Assembly: GCF_000720725.1 (NCBI RefSeq)
Contig: NZ_JOCQ01000045.1
Span: 1-64,000 of the forward strand
Source: Streptomyces rimosus subsp. rimosus
GTDB lineage: Bacteria; Actinomycetota; Actinomycetes; Streptomycetales; Streptomycetaceae
DNA: 64,000 nucleotides
Direction: 5' to 3'
Both the position numbers and the translations under genes were made by a program. Each line of letters opens with the position of its first letter. The first letter of the stretch is position 1. Under the pieces are notes generated by a model. The model was not told where the DNA came from, did no database searches, and saw only the letters and a list, made by a program, of their open reading frames with translations. Positions 1 to 8,736 of the stretch are shown here, in pieces.

Positions 1-100
1 TCCGGCGTGATTGCCGGTGGACGGGGTATCAACATATCTGGCGTTGACTTTTGGCACGCTGTTGAGTTCTCAAGGAACGGACGCTTCCTTCGGTCCCGTA
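1..100 (-). other. 16S rRNA leader of an rRNA operon (gene lies left of the window)
   Basis: Read on the minus strand, positions 76 to 19 give the conserved actinobacterial rrn leader: CTTGAGAACTCAACAGCG, then GTGCCAAAAGTCAACG, then CAGATATGTTGATACCCC. This box is known upstream of Streptomyces 16S genes and is associated with antitermination and RNase III processing. The 16S gene must therefore start just left of position 1 and be transcribed leftward. No mature rRNA sequence is inside the window. Confidence 0.85.
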
Positions 101-139
101 TCACCGGGCCCTCCGGGCGCTTCCCTTCGGTGTTCCACC

Positions 140-168
140 ACTCTATCAGGCCGTTTCGGGCTTTCGAT
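140..168 (-). promoter_or_regulatory. rrn promoter candidate (proximal)
   Basis: On the minus strand the -10 box TAGAGT (145-140) sits in the context CTGATAGAGTGG, which recurs before stable-RNA genes in Streptomyces. The -35 side (ATCGAA at 168-163) is weak. It lies about 65 bases upstream of the conserved leader box. Confidence 0.45.
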
Positions 169-292
169 CCACCGTCTTTTCCGCAATGGACATGCAGAAA
201 CGCGGTCGAAAATCTCGATCAGTTCTGATGGAGTGCCGCCTCCGTCCGTGCCGCGAAGTGATCGCGTTCTGTCGAACCGGGGCAGGTGTCAG

Positions 293-321
293 ACAGTACA
301 GGGCCGTGCCGGAGGGGGCAA
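293..321 (-). promoter_or_regulatory. rrn promoter candidate (upstream)
   Basis: On the minus strand TTGCCC (321-316) and TACTGT (298-293) are separated by 17 bases. This is a reasonable match to a vegetative sigma promoter and points toward the 16S leader at 1-100. Streptomyces rrn operons commonly have several tandem promoters. Confidence 0.55.
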
Positions 322-356
322 ATCGAACCCCGGGGGCCGCTGTTCCGGGGGCGGTG

Positions 357-387
357 TTGCGCGTGCGGAACCCTCACTTCTTATGAC
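357..387 (+). promoter_or_regulatory. weak promoter candidate for crr
   Basis: TTGCGC (357-362) and TATGAC (382-387) are 19 bases apart, about 75 bases upstream of the crr start. The spacing is long, so this is tentative. It would be divergent from the rrn promoters. Confidence 0.25.
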
Positions 388-464
388 TTACGCTCTGATC
401 GGCACGCCGTCCAGGACAGGTAGTGACGGCGGCCTGATACATCTCCACCCCTGGGAGGACTCCC

Positions 465-914
465 ATGACCACCGTGACGTCCCCGCTTGCTGGACGCGCC
501 ATCGGACTCGCGGCCGTGCCCGACCCGGTGTTCTCCGGCGCGATGGTGGGTCCCGGTACCGCCATCGACCCGGTACGTGAGCCGTCCGAGGCCGTTTCGC
601 CCGTCGACGGTGTCGTTGTCTCGCTGCACCCGCACGCGTTCGTCGTCGTCGACGGCGAGGGCCACGGCGTACTGACGCACCTCGGTATCGACACCGTGCA
701 GCTGAACGGCGAGGGCTTCGAGCTGCTCGTCAACAAGGGCGACACCGTCACCCGCGGCCAGGCCGTCGTGCGCTGGAACCCCGCCGCCGTCGAAGAGGCC
801 GGCAAGTCGCCGGTCTGCCCGGTCGTCGCGCTGGAGGCCACCGCCGACTCGCTCGGCGACGTGGTCGAGGACGGCGAAGTGAAGGCCGGCGAGCAGCTCT
901 TCAGCTGGCAGTGA
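465..914 (+). CDS. crr: PTS glucose-family EIIA component (Crr)
   Basis: This 149-residue cytoplasmic protein is a stand-alone EIIA of the glucose family. It accepts phosphate from HPr and passes it to sugar-specific EIIB domains. The whole length matches the single EIIA fold. His72 in THLGIDTVQL is the expected phosphorylated histidine, and His57 in SLHPHAF is the neighbouring active-site histidine. GGAGGAC at 454-460 is a strong ribosome site for the ATG. ptsI follows after 78 bases, so the two probably form one transcript. HPr (ptsH) is not in the window; in Streptomyces it is usually encoded elsewhere. The gene is divergent from an rRNA operon. Confidence 0.93.
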   Translation: MTTVTSPLAGRAIGLAAVPDPVFSGAMVGPGTAIDPVREPSEAVSPVDGVVVSLHPHAFVVVDGEGHGVLTHLGIDTVQLNGEGFELLVNKGDTVTRGQAVVRWNPAAVEEAGKSPVCPVVALEATADSLGDVVEDGEVKAGEQLFSWQ

Positions 915-992
915 CCCGCCGCCGTCCTTGACGGCACGTACGACATCCACCGCGGCGGCAGTGAGCCGCCGCACCAACCGGAGACGGGTGAA

Positions 993-2663
993 ATGGAGAC
1001 AACGCTGCGAGGCGTCGGCGTGAGCCACGGTGTGGCGATCGGCGAGGTGCGGCACATGGGCACGGCGGTCCTGGAGCCGCCGGCCAAGCAGATTCCGGCC
1101 GAGGAGGCGGAGCGCGAACAGGGGCGTGCCCGCAAGGCCGTGGAGGCTGTGGCTGCCGACCTGATCGCGCGGGGCAACCTGGCGGGCGGCGAGGCCCAGG
1201 CCGTGCTGGAGGCCCAGGCCATGATGGCCCAGGACCCCGAGCTGATGGCCGACGTCGAGCGGCGTATCGCCGTGGGCAGCACCGCCGAGCGCGGTGTGTA
1301 CGACGCGTTCGCCGCCTACCGGGCGCTGCTGGCGGGTGCCGGTGAGTACCTGGCCGGGCGGGTCGCCGACCTGGACGACGTGCGCAACCGCATCGTCGCG
1401 CGCCTGCTGGGCGTGCCGATGCCGGGCGTGCCGGACAGCGACGAGCCGTACGTACTGATCGCGCGGGACCTGGCGCCTGCCGACACGGCGCTGCTGGATC
1501 CGACGCTGGTGCTCGGATTCGTGACCGAGGAGGGCGGGCCGACCAGCCACAGCGCGATCCTCGCGCGGGCGCTGGGGGTGCCGGCCGTGGTCGCGCTGCC
1601 GGGCGCGGGCGAGCTGGTCGAGGGCACCGTCGTCGCCGTCGACGGCAGCACCGGCGAGATCTTCGTGAACCCGAGCGCCGACAAGCGCGCGGAGCTGGAG
1701 CGGGCCGCCGAGGCCCGCAAGGCCGCGCTGGCCGCCTCGACCGGTCCGGGCGCCACCTCGGACGGGCACAAGGTGCCGCTGCTGGCGAACGTCGGCGGTC
1801 CCTCGGACGTGCCGGCGGCCGTGGAGGCGGGTGCCGAGGGCGTCGGGCTGTTCCGTACGGAGTTCCTCTTCCTGGACGACAGCAAGAAGGCGCCGTCGCA
1901 GGAGAAGCAGGCCGAGGCGTACCGCAAGGTGCTGGAGGCCTTCCCCGAGGGCCGGGTCGTGGTGCGCGTCCTGGACGCGGGCGCGGACAAGCCGCTGGAC
2001 TTCCTGACGCCGGGCGACGAGCCGAACCCGGCACTGGGCGTGCGCGGTCTGCGGACTCTGCTGGACCACCCCGAGGTGCTCCGTACGCAGCTGGCCGCGC
2101 TGGCCGAGGCCGCCGCCGGGCTGCCGGTCTACCTTGAGGTCATGGCCCCGATGGTGGCCGACCGGACCGACGCGAAGGCGTTCGCGGACGCGTGCCGCGA
2201 GGCCGGGCTGCAGGCGAAGTTCGGCGCGATGGTGGAGATTCCGTCCGCCGCGCTGCGCGCCCGGTCGATCCTTCAGGAGGTCGAGTTCCTGTCGCTGGGG
2301 ACCAACGACCTGGCGCAGTACACCTTCGCCGCCGACCGTCAGGTCGGTGCCGTCTCGCGGCTCCAGGATCCGTGGCAGCCGGCGCTGCTCGACCTGGTGG
2401 CGGTCTCGGCCGAGGCCGCGAAGGCCGAGGGCAAGAGCTGTGGTGTCTGTGGCGAGGCGGCCTCCGATCCGCTGCTGGCGTGTGTGCTGACGGGTCTGGG
2501 CGTGACGAGCCTGTCCATGGGCGCGGCGTCGATTCCGTATGTGCGCGCGCAGCTGGCCAAGCACACGCTGGCGCAGTGCGAGCGTGCGGCCGCCGCGGCG
2601 CGGGCCGCGGACACCGCCGAGGACGCGCGCGCCGCCGCGCAGGCGGTGCTTTCCGGGGAGTGA
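993..2663 (+). CDS. ptsI: PTS enzyme I, phosphoenolpyruvate-protein phosphotransferase
   Basis: Enzyme I takes phosphate from phosphoenolpyruvate and hands it to HPr, the first step for all PTS sugars. At 556 residues it has the normal length. The N-terminal swivel region carries the phosphorylated His186 in GGPTSHSAIL. The C-terminal PEP-binding barrel shows GLFRTEFLFL, EFLSLGTNDLAQYT and the catalytic cysteine region CGVCGEAASDP. The start ATG follows GGAGACGGG by a few bases. It lies downstream of crr in the same orientation and ends in a strong hairpin at 2698-2734. Confidence 0.95.
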   Translation: METTLRGVGVSHGVAIGEVRHMGTAVLEPPAKQIPAEEAEREQGRARKAVEAVAADLIARGNLAGGEAQAVLEAQAMMAQDPELMADVERRIAVGSTAERGVYDAFAAYRALLAGAGEYLAGRVADLDDVRNRIVARLLGVPMPGVPDSDEPYVLIARDLAPADTALLDPTLVLGFVTEEGGPTSHSAILARALGVPAVVALPGAGELVEGTVVAVDGSTGEIFVNPSADKRAELERAAEARKAALAASTGPGATSDGHKVPLLANVGGPSDVPAAVEAGAEGVGLFRTEFLFLDDSKKAPSQEKQAEAYRKVLEAFPEGRVVVRVLDAGADKPLDFLTPGDEPNPALGVRGLRTLLDHPEVLRTQLAALAEAAAGLPVYLEVMAPMVADRTDAKAFADACREAGLQAKFGAMVEIPSAALRARSILQEVEFLSLGTNDLAQYTFAADRQVGAVSRLQDPWQPALLDLVAVSAEAAKAEGKSCGVCGEAASDPLLACVLTGLGVTSLSMGAASIPYVRAQLAKHTLAQCERAAAAARAADTAEDARAAAQAVLSGE

Positions 2664-2697
2664 TCGCCGGACCGCCGTGACACGGTCGAGCTGGTAC

Positions 2698-2734
2698 GGA
2701 CGGCCGTCCCGCCTTTGTGGCGGGGCGGCCGTCC
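2698..2734 (+). terminator. terminator after ptsI (possibly bidirectional)
   Basis: A GC-rich inverted repeat of about 16 bases per arm (2698-2713 and 2719-2734, loop TTTGT) lies 35 bases after the ptsI stop and is followed by a short T run. The gene on the other side converges, so it may serve both strands. Confidence 0.7.
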
Positions 2735-2786
2735 GGCGTTTTCGGCGTGGTGCCGGGAGCCGTCCGCTCCTCCCCCGCGGCTCCCG

Positions 2787-3719
2787 TCACCGGTGGCCGT
2801 GGTGGTCGTGGCCTTCCGTCGGTGGCGGGTCGGGCAGGGTGAGCCCCGCGTGGTAGTCGACGCCGTGCTCGGGCGGGACCGGTTCGCCCGAGTCTGCGTC
2901 GGTGCAGTACGCCGTGAAGACCTCGGCGGCACTGAGCGGGTGCAGCCAGGTGTCGCGCAGGATCCAGCCGCGGACCGCGTCCCGGTCGTCGGTCCCGGTC
3001 GTACGCGACACGATGCCGCCGGGGCTGCGCAGGGCGATGCCGACGGCGAGGACCGTGCAGAAGAGCAGCGTCGCGGCCTCGGACAGCTCCGTCCGTCCCT
3101 CCTCGTCGGAGGCGACGTGCAGGACGGCGAGGAGCGCGGCGCCGCTCGCGGGGACGCTGCACACCAGGTGGTGGGTGCCGTCGCCGAGCGCGTCCAGCAG
3201 TGCGGTGACCGCGCGGGAGGCGCGGGCGAAGGCGGCGCGGGCCAGGTCCTCGCCGCAGTCGGCGCAGGCGCCGGTGCGGGCGAGGAGAGCCGTGGCGCGC
3301 TCCCAGGTCGCCTGGCGCTCCGCCTCGTCGATGAGCAGGGGCAGCAGGCGGGACAGGGATTCACCGTGATACGGCAAGGTGGCACCCGTACAGGCCAGTT
3401 CGGCCGTGTAGCGGGAGCGGCTGTCGGGGCGGTCGGGGTCCAGGTCGGCGTCCGTGCAGAACGTCTCGTAGGCGACCGGGTCGAAGAGGGTGACGGTGGT
3501 GTGGATGCCCTGGGCGGCCAGGGAGCGCAGCAGGGTCTCCATCTGCTGGAGGTAGGCGGTGTGGTCGTCGAACGGGAAGGTGCGGTAGCGGCGCATGGCC
3601 GCGAAGTCCTGCGCGTCCGCCAGGACGGCGGCGGTGCTGGGGACTTCGCGGCGCAGCATGCGGCGCGCGGCGGGGCCGCTCGGGTCGGCGGGTGCGGTGT
3701 GTCGGGACGGTGGTGCCAT
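2787..3719 (-). CDS. conserved hypothetical protein with His-rich tail
   Basis: I do not recognise a family for this 310-residue protein. It is rich in Ala, Leu and charged residues, with no clear signal peptide or membrane segment. It has a CADCGED motif mid-protein and a C-terminal tail EGHDHHGHR that could bind metal. The ATG at 3719 is preferred to the upstream frame extension because GAGGGGGA lies directly before it. It sits downstream of acetoacetyl-CoA synthetase on the same strand, with a hairpin between them, and converges with ptsI. A cytoplasmic role is inferred only from the absence of export signals. Confidence 0.75.
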   Translation of the reverse strand: MAPPSRHTAPADPSGPAARRMLRREVPSTAAVLADAQDFAAMRRYRTFPFDDHTAYLQQMETLLRSLAAQGIHTTVTLFDPVAYETFCTDADLDPDRPDSRSRYTAELACTGATLPYHGESLSRLLPLLIDEAERQATWERATALLARTGACADCGEDLARAAFARASRAVTALLDALGDGTHHLVCSVPASGAALLAVLHVASDEEGRTELSEAATLLFCTVLAVGIALRSPGGIVSRTTGTDDRDAVRGWILRDTWLHPLSAAEVFTAYCTDADSGEPVPPEHGVDYHAGLTLPDPPPTEGHDHHGHR

Positions 3720-3797
3720 GACTCCCCCTCGGTCGGTGCGTGCGGCTCGCTCCACGAGCTGCACTGGTGACTGAGAGTAGTCGGGGGGTCTGACAAC

Positions 3798-3814
3798 GGC
3801 CGTCCGGGACGGCC
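3798..3814 (-). terminator. hairpin downstream of acetoacetyl-CoA synthetase
   Basis: GGCCGTC-CGG-GACGGCC forms a 7-base-pair stem just past the stop of the minus-strand gene ending at 3822. There is no T run, so it is a weak intrinsic terminator at best. Confidence 0.4.
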
Positions 3815-3821
3815 CGCGCGG

Positions 3822-5852
3822 CTACTTCTCCCGGCCCGCGGGGCCTTCCGCCCGCTCCGCCGCGATCCGCTCGTAGAACCGCAGCAGCTCGATGTCGTCC
3901 ACCGACCCCGGGTTGACCGCCTTCTCCAGCGGTGTGCCCTGCAGAAGCCGCTTGACCGGGACCTCGATGCGCTTGCCGGTGAGGGTGTGGGGTACGCCGG
4001 GTGCCTCGATGATCTCGTCGGGGACGTGCCGCGGGGAGCACTGTTCACGCAGGGTGCGCTTGACGCGGTCGCGCAGCGCGTCGTCCAGGACGGCGCCGGG
4101 CGCGAGGTGGACGAAGAGCGGCATCCAGTAGCCGCCGTCGGGCAGTTCGAGGCCGATGACGAGGGATTCGCGGATCTCGGGGAGGCGTTCGACGGCCTCG
4201 TAGATGTCGGCGGAGCCCATCCGTACGCCCTGGCGGTTGAGGGTGGAGTCGGAGCGGCCGTGGATGACGACCGAACCGCGCGAGGTGAGGGTGATCCAGT
4301 CGCCGTGCCGCCAGACACCGGGGTAGGTGTCGAAGTAACTGTCGTGGTAGCGGGTGCCGTCGGGGTCGTTCCAGAAGCGGACGGGCATGGACGGCATGGG
4401 GTTGGTGACGACGAGTTCGCCGACCTCGTCGACGAGCGGCTTGCCGTGCGGGTCCCAGGCCTGGAGGTCGGTGCCGAGGCAGGGGGCCTGGAGTTCGCCG
4501 ATGTGGACGGGCAGGGTCGGTGCGGCGCCGGCGAAGCAGCTGCACACGTCCGTACCGCCGCTGACGGAGGCGATCCACAGGTCGGCGGCCACCTCGTCGT
4601 GCAGCCAGCGGAAGCCGTCGGGCGGCAGGGGGGAGCCCGTCGTGGCGACGCACTTGACGGCGGAGAGGTCGAGGTCGCGGCCGGGGTGCACGCCGGCCTT
4701 GCGGCAGGCCATCACGTACGCGGCGGAGGTGCCGAAGAGGGTGGTGCCGGTGCGTTCGGCGATGCGCCACTGGGCAGCGGTGTCCGGGTGGCCGGGGCTG
4801 CCGTCGTACAGGACGATCGTGGCGCCCACGAGGAGGCCGGAGACGAGGAAGTTCCACATCATCCAGCCGGTGGAGGTGTACCAGAAGAAGCGGTCCTCGG
4901 GGCCGAGGTCGCAGTGCAGGCCGGTCTGCTTGAGGTGTTCCAGGAGGATGCCGCCCTGGGACTGGACGATGGCCTTGGGCAGTCCGGTGGTGCCGGAGGA
5001 GTACAGGACCCACAGGGGGTGGTCGAAGGGGACCTGTTCGAAGACCGGCTCGGTGGCGGCGGAGGTCAGTTCGGCCCATTCCAGGGCGCCTTCGGGGGCG
5101 GGGGTGCCGAGGAGCGGGATGTGGACGACGGCCCGGAGGGTGGGCAGTTCGCGGCGGAGTTCGGCGACGGTGTCGCGGCGGTCGTGTTCCTTGCCGCCGT
5201 AGCGGTAGCCGTCGACCGTGAACAGGACGACCGGCTCGACCTGCTGGAAGCGGTCCAGGACGCTGCGGGCGCCGAAGTCGGGCGCGCAGGAGGTCCACAC
5301 CGCGCCGACGGCGGCGGTGGCCAGGAGGGCGATGACGGCCTGCGGGACGTTGGGCAGGTAGCCGCTGACGCGGTCGCCGGGCCGTACGCCGAGGCGGCGT
5401 AGTTCGGCGGCGAGGGAGCCGACCTGGGCGCGCAGCGCGGACCAGGTGACGGTGGCCGGTTCGTGGGTCTCGTCCACGTACAGCAGGGCGGGCGCGTCCG
5501 CGCGGGCCGGGTCCTCGGCGGCGCGCAGGGCGTGTTCCGCGTAGTTGAGGGTGGCGCCGGGGAACCAGCGGGCGCCGGGCATCGCGCGGTCGGCGAGCAC
5601 CGTCTCGTACGGGGTGGTGAAGCGGACGTCGAACCAGTCGGCGACGGCCTGCCAGAAACGGGACAGTTCGGACACCGACCAGTGGTGCAGCGCGGCGTAG
5701 TCCGCGACCGGGTCGCCGGAGGCGCGCGCGGGGGCACCGTGCCGGGTGGCCGCCCAGTCGTGGAAGCGGGTGAGCCGGGCGCCGGCGATGCGGTCCGGGC
5801 CGGGCTGCCAGAGGGGTTCCGGCTGCGGGACGGACTGCGGTGCGGTGGTCAT
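3822..5852 (-). CDS. acetoacetyl-CoA synthetase
   Basis: This 676-residue enzyme belongs to the acyl-adenylate (ANL) superfamily. It would activate acetoacetate to acetoacetyl-CoA using ATP and CoA. The N-terminal ACAS region (LWQPGPDRIAGARLTRF), the adenylation loop LYSSGTTGLPKAIVQSQGG, and the C-terminal hinge and RQGVRMGSADIYE segment are all present. The length is usual for acetoacetyl-CoA rather than shorter acyl-CoA synthetases. GGGAGCC precedes the ATG. It is divergent from the GH31 gene. The closely related acetyl- and propionyl-CoA synthetases are the alternative, but the N-terminal signature favours acetoacetate. Confidence 0.88.
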   Translation of the reverse strand: MTTAPQSVPQPEPLWQPGPDRIAGARLTRFHDWAATRHGAPARASGDPVADYAALHHWSVSELSRFWQAVADWFDVRFTTPYETVLADRAMPGARWFPGATLNYAEHALRAAEDPARADAPALLYVDETHEPATVTWSALRAQVGSLAAELRRLGVRPGDRVSGYLPNVPQAVIALLATAAVGAVWTSCAPDFGARSVLDRFQQVEPVVLFTVDGYRYGGKEHDRRDTVAELRRELPTLRAVVHIPLLGTPAPEGALEWAELTSAATEPVFEQVPFDHPLWVLYSSGTTGLPKAIVQSQGGILLEHLKQTGLHCDLGPEDRFFWYTSTGWMMWNFLVSGLLVGATIVLYDGSPGHPDTAAQWRIAERTGTTLFGTSAAYVMACRKAGVHPGRDLDLSAVKCVATTGSPLPPDGFRWLHDEVAADLWIASVSGGTDVCSCFAGAAPTLPVHIGELQAPCLGTDLQAWDPHGKPLVDEVGELVVTNPMPSMPVRFWNDPDGTRYHDSYFDTYPGVWRHGDWITLTSRGSVVIHGRSDSTLNRQGVRMGSADIYEAVERLPEIRESLVIGLELPDGGYWMPLFVHLAPGAVLDDALRDRVKRTLREQCSPRHVPDEIIEAPGVPHTLTGKRIEVPVKRLLQGTPLEKAVNPGSVDDIELLRFYERIAAERAEGPAGREK

Positions 5853-6189
5853 GATCGGCTCCCGGCTGTACGCGGCGTTGCGTGGACGCGGTGTGGGCGT
5901 GCGGTACGCGGTGTGCGTGGTCCCCGTACGGCCGGAGGATCACCCCGGCGCAGCGCGGGGGCGCGTGCGTGTGACACGGCTGGGCAGGACGATGCCACGT
6001 GATCGACTTGTGCGCCAGGGTCGGCCGCACATTCGGGGGCGGCGGCGGGCGGAGCCGGACGCGCCCCGGCGGCCGGCGCGCGCGGCGCGGGCGGCACCGG
6101 TGTGCCGTGGGTGGGCTCCCGGTTCTTCCCGGGTGAACGGGAGTTGAACGACGCCCTCACGCCGCACCGGCGATGGCAGGCTGAGCAGC
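5853..6189. other. divergent intergenic region with inverted repeat
   Basis: This gap separates the divergent acetoacetyl-CoA synthetase and GH31 genes. At 6116-6143 lies a 28-base imperfect dyad, with arms CTCCCGGTTC and TGAACGGGAG around TTCCCGGG. It is about 47 bases before the GH31 start and is a possible operator. I found no convincing -35/-10 pair, no RNA gene and no small ORF with a ribosome site. Confidence 0.4.
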
Positions 6190-8622
6190 ATGGACGGGCA
6201 TGATCAGGTGCGGTCGGTGCGGTGGGACAGGGTGGCCGGCGCGGTCCGGGCCCTCGGGTCGGTACGGGGACTGCGGACGTGGCGGTGGGCGTGGCGGCGG
6301 CGCCGGGCGGACGCGCTGGGGCTGCCGCGCCGCGGCCCGGAGCGGGCGCGGGTGCCGGGCGCGGCGGTGCGCGCGGAGCCGCAGCCGGGCGGCGGGGTGA
6401 TCCATTTCGCGCGCTCGTCGCTGCGGGTGCGGGTGGCCTCGGGCGGCGCGGTGTTCTGCGGCTGGGACGGCGCGGCGCCGGAGCCGTCGTACGCGCTGGC
6501 CGGCGCGTGCCCGGAGCCGGACGCGCGGGCGGTGCTGGAGCCCGATACGGAGGGCGGCTGGCGGGTGGTGGCGGAGCGGGTGACGGTGACGGTGTCGCGG
6601 CACGGCGCGGTGGACGTCCGGACGCCGGGCGGTGTGGTGCTGCGGCGCGACCTGCCGCCGCGCTGGTGGGACCGGGTGCCCGGGGAGGAAGGTGACGTAC
6701 CGGGCGACGGGAGCGGCGTACCGGGCGAGCGGGCCGGGGACTCGCGGTGGGTGCAGCGTTCGGAGGTGGCGGCCGACGCACGGTTCTTCGGGCTGGGCGG
6801 CCGGTCGGCCGGACCGCGCCTTCGCGCGGGCACGTACCGGATGTGGAACACCGACCCGGGCGGCGCGTTCGTGCCGGGCGACGATCCGCTGTCCGTCACG
6901 ATGCCGGTGCAGTTGGTGGTTGCGGACGCCGGTACGCACCTGGTCTTCCACGACAACTCCTGGGACGGCGCGGTGACGCTGCGCGAGGGTGTGGAGGGGG
7001 CCGGGTCCGGGCACGACCGGCCGGGCTGTGCCGAGCTGCGGATGGACGGCGGCCCGTTGCGCTACTGGATCCTGGTCGGCACACCGGCCCGTGTCCTGCA
7101 GGGCTGGACGGCGCTGACCGGCGCGCCCGCGCTGCCGCCCGCGTGGGCGCTGGGCCCGCAGCACGCCCGGTGGGGTTTCGGCAGCCAGGCGGAGGTGCGG
7201 CGGGTGATCAGCGGCTATCAGGAGCGCGGGCTGCCGCTGTCCGCCGTCCACCTGGACATCGACCACTTCGACGGCCACCGCGTCTTCACCGTGGACCGTA
7301 CGGCGTTCCCCGACCTCCCCGGTCTGGCGCGCGAGCTGCGCGCGGAGGGCGTGCGGCTGGTGTCGATCGTCGATCCGGGGGTGAAGGCGGAGCCCGGCAA
7401 CGCGGTGTACGAGGGCGGGGCGGCGGCCGACGCGTACGTACGGGACGCGCGGGGCCGGGAGGTGCGCGGGGTGGTGTGGCCGGGCGAGGCGGTGTTCCCC
7501 GACTTCACGGACGCGCGGGTGCGCAAGTGGTGGGGCGGTCTGTACGCGGAGCGGGTGGCGCAGGGCTTCTCCGGGATGTGGCACGACATGAACGAGCCGG
7601 TGTCCTTCGCGGCGTTCGGCGATCCGTCGCTGCCGCGCTCGGCGCGGCACGCGCTGGAGGGCCGGGGCGGCGACCACCGGGAGGCGCACAACGTCTACGG
7701 GCTGGCGATGGCGCGCGCCGGTTATGACGGGCTGCTGGAGCAGCGTCCCGAGGAGCGGCCGTTCCTGTTCTCGCGCTCCGGGTGGGTGGGCATGCAGCGG
7801 TACGGGGGCACGTGGTCGGGTGATGTGGCGACCGGCTGGCCGGGGCTGCGGGCGTCGCTGTCGCTGGTGCTGGGGATGGGCCTGTGCGGCGTGCCGTACA
7901 GCGGTCCGGATGTCGGCGGGTTCTCCGGGGTGCCGTCGCCGGAGCTGTATCTGCGGTGGTTCCAGATGGCCGCGTACCTGCCGCTGTTCCGTACGCACTC
8001 GGCGATGTCCGCGGGGAGACGGGAGCCGTGGGAGTACGGGGCCGAGGTACTGGAGCACGCGCGGGCGGCGCTCCTGGAACGGGCCCGGCTGCTGCCGTAC
8101 TTCGTGACGCTGGCGCATGTGGCGCGGCTGTCGGGGGCGCCGTACGTCCGTCCGGTGTGGTGGCACGCGCCGCGCGACCGCAAGCTGCGCGACTGCGAGG
8201 ACGCGTTCCTGCTGGGGGACGCGCTGCTGGTGGCGCCCGTGCTGGGGCCCGGGGTGGCGCGGCGGGCGGTGCGGCTGCCGCGCGGCCGCTGGTACGACAC
8301 GGCGAGCGGGCGCGCGTACGACGGGCCGGGGCAGGTGCTGGTGGACGCCCCGCTGTCGCGGATCCCGGTGCTGGCGCGCGCCGGTGCGGTCCTGCCGGTG
8401 GCGGGCGCGGACGGTGCCACGGAGCTGGAGGTGTGGGCGCCGAAGCCCGGCCGGAACGGCGGCGGCCTGGTCGTACCGGACGCCGGTGACGGCTGGCAGC
8501 GGCCGGAGGTCGAGCGCTTCGAGACGCGGCTGGAGGACGGGCGGGTGGTGGTCGAGCGGCAGGGCGGCGGTGAGGTGGGTTATCGCGTACGGGTACGCGG
8601 GACGGCCGACGGCACCGCATAG
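6190..8622 (+). CDS. glycoside hydrolase family 31 (alpha-glucosidase type)
   Basis: This 810-residue protein is a GH31 hydrolase, a family that cleaves alpha-glucosides or alpha-xylosides with retention. The nucleophile is Asp466 in GMWHDMNEPVSF and the acid/base is Asp545 in TWSGDVATGW. The N-terminal beta-sandwich and the barrel segment LDIDHFDGHRVF are also clear. It has no signal peptide; the N-terminus is Arg-rich, so it is probably intracellular. The ribosome site before ATG 6190 is weak (GGCAGG), and ATG 6200 is out of frame. The exact substrate cannot be read from the sequence; maltose or isomaltose-like sugars are family expectations. Its stop is followed directly by the tandem repeats at 8635. 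Confidence 0.9.
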   Translation: MDGHDQVRSVRWDRVAGAVRALGSVRGLRTWRWAWRRRRADALGLPRRGPERARVPGAAVRAEPQPGGGVIHFARSSLRVRVASGGAVFCGWDGAAPEPSYALAGACPEPDARAVLEPDTEGGWRVVAERVTVTVSRHGAVDVRTPGGVVLRRDLPPRWWDRVPGEEGDVPGDGSGVPGERAGDSRWVQRSEVAADARFFGLGGRSAGPRLRAGTYRMWNTDPGGAFVPGDDPLSVTMPVQLVVADAGTHLVFHDNSWDGAVTLREGVEGAGSGHDRPGCAELRMDGGPLRYWILVGTPARVLQGWTALTGAPALPPAWALGPQHARWGFGSQAEVRRVISGYQERGLPLSAVHLDIDHFDGHRVFTVDRTAFPDLPGLARELRAEGVRLVSIVDPGVKAEPGNAVYEGGAAADAYVRDARGREVRGVVWPGEAVFPDFTDARVRKWWGGLYAERVAQGFSGMWHDMNEPVSFAAFGDPSLPRSARHALEGRGGDHREAHNVYGLAMARAGYDGLLEQRPEERPFLFSRSGWVGMQRYGGTWSGDVATGWPGLRASLSLVLGMGLCGVPYSGPDVGGFSGVPSPELYLRWFQMAAYLPLFRTHSAMSAGRREPWEYGAEVLEHARAALLERARLLPYFVTLAHVARLSGAPYVRPVWWHAPRDRKLRDCEDAFLLGDALLVAPVLGPGVARRAVRLPRGRWYDTASGRAYDGPGQVLVDAPLSRIPVLARAGAVLPVAGADGATELEVWAPKPGRNGGGLVVPDAGDGWQRPEVERFETRLEDGRVVVERQGGGEVGYRVRVRGTADGTA

Positions 8623-8634
8623 GCGGCTGCTCAT

Positions 8635-8667
8635 CCATTGATTGACCATTGGTTGACCCTTGGTTGA
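8635..8667 (+). repeat. three 11-bp tandem repeats upstream of the O-methyltransferase
   Basis: Units CCATTGATTGA, CCATTGGTTGA and CCCTTGGTTGA follow each other without a gap, with an 11-base period (one helical turn). They end 70 bases before the methyltransferase start. The last TTGACC (8664-8669) could serve as a -35 box, with TAGATT at 8684-8689 only 14 bases on. Such spacing suits an activator that binds direct repeats, as SARP regulators do. Confidence 0.7.
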
Positions 8668-8736
8668 CCCGTCCGCGGTTACGTAGATTGGTGCGTTCGC
8701 ATAGCGGAACCGGCGTACGGCGGGAAGGACGGGACG

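Noticed and set aside
41..76. TTGACT at 44-49 on the plus strand as a promoter for crr
   Set aside because: It is part of the conserved rrn leader box read on the other strand, and no -10 follows at proper spacing.
310..345. A possible tRNA fragment near the AATCGAACCCC sequence
   Set aside because: No cloverleaf can be drawn around it; the stretch overlaps the rrn promoter region.
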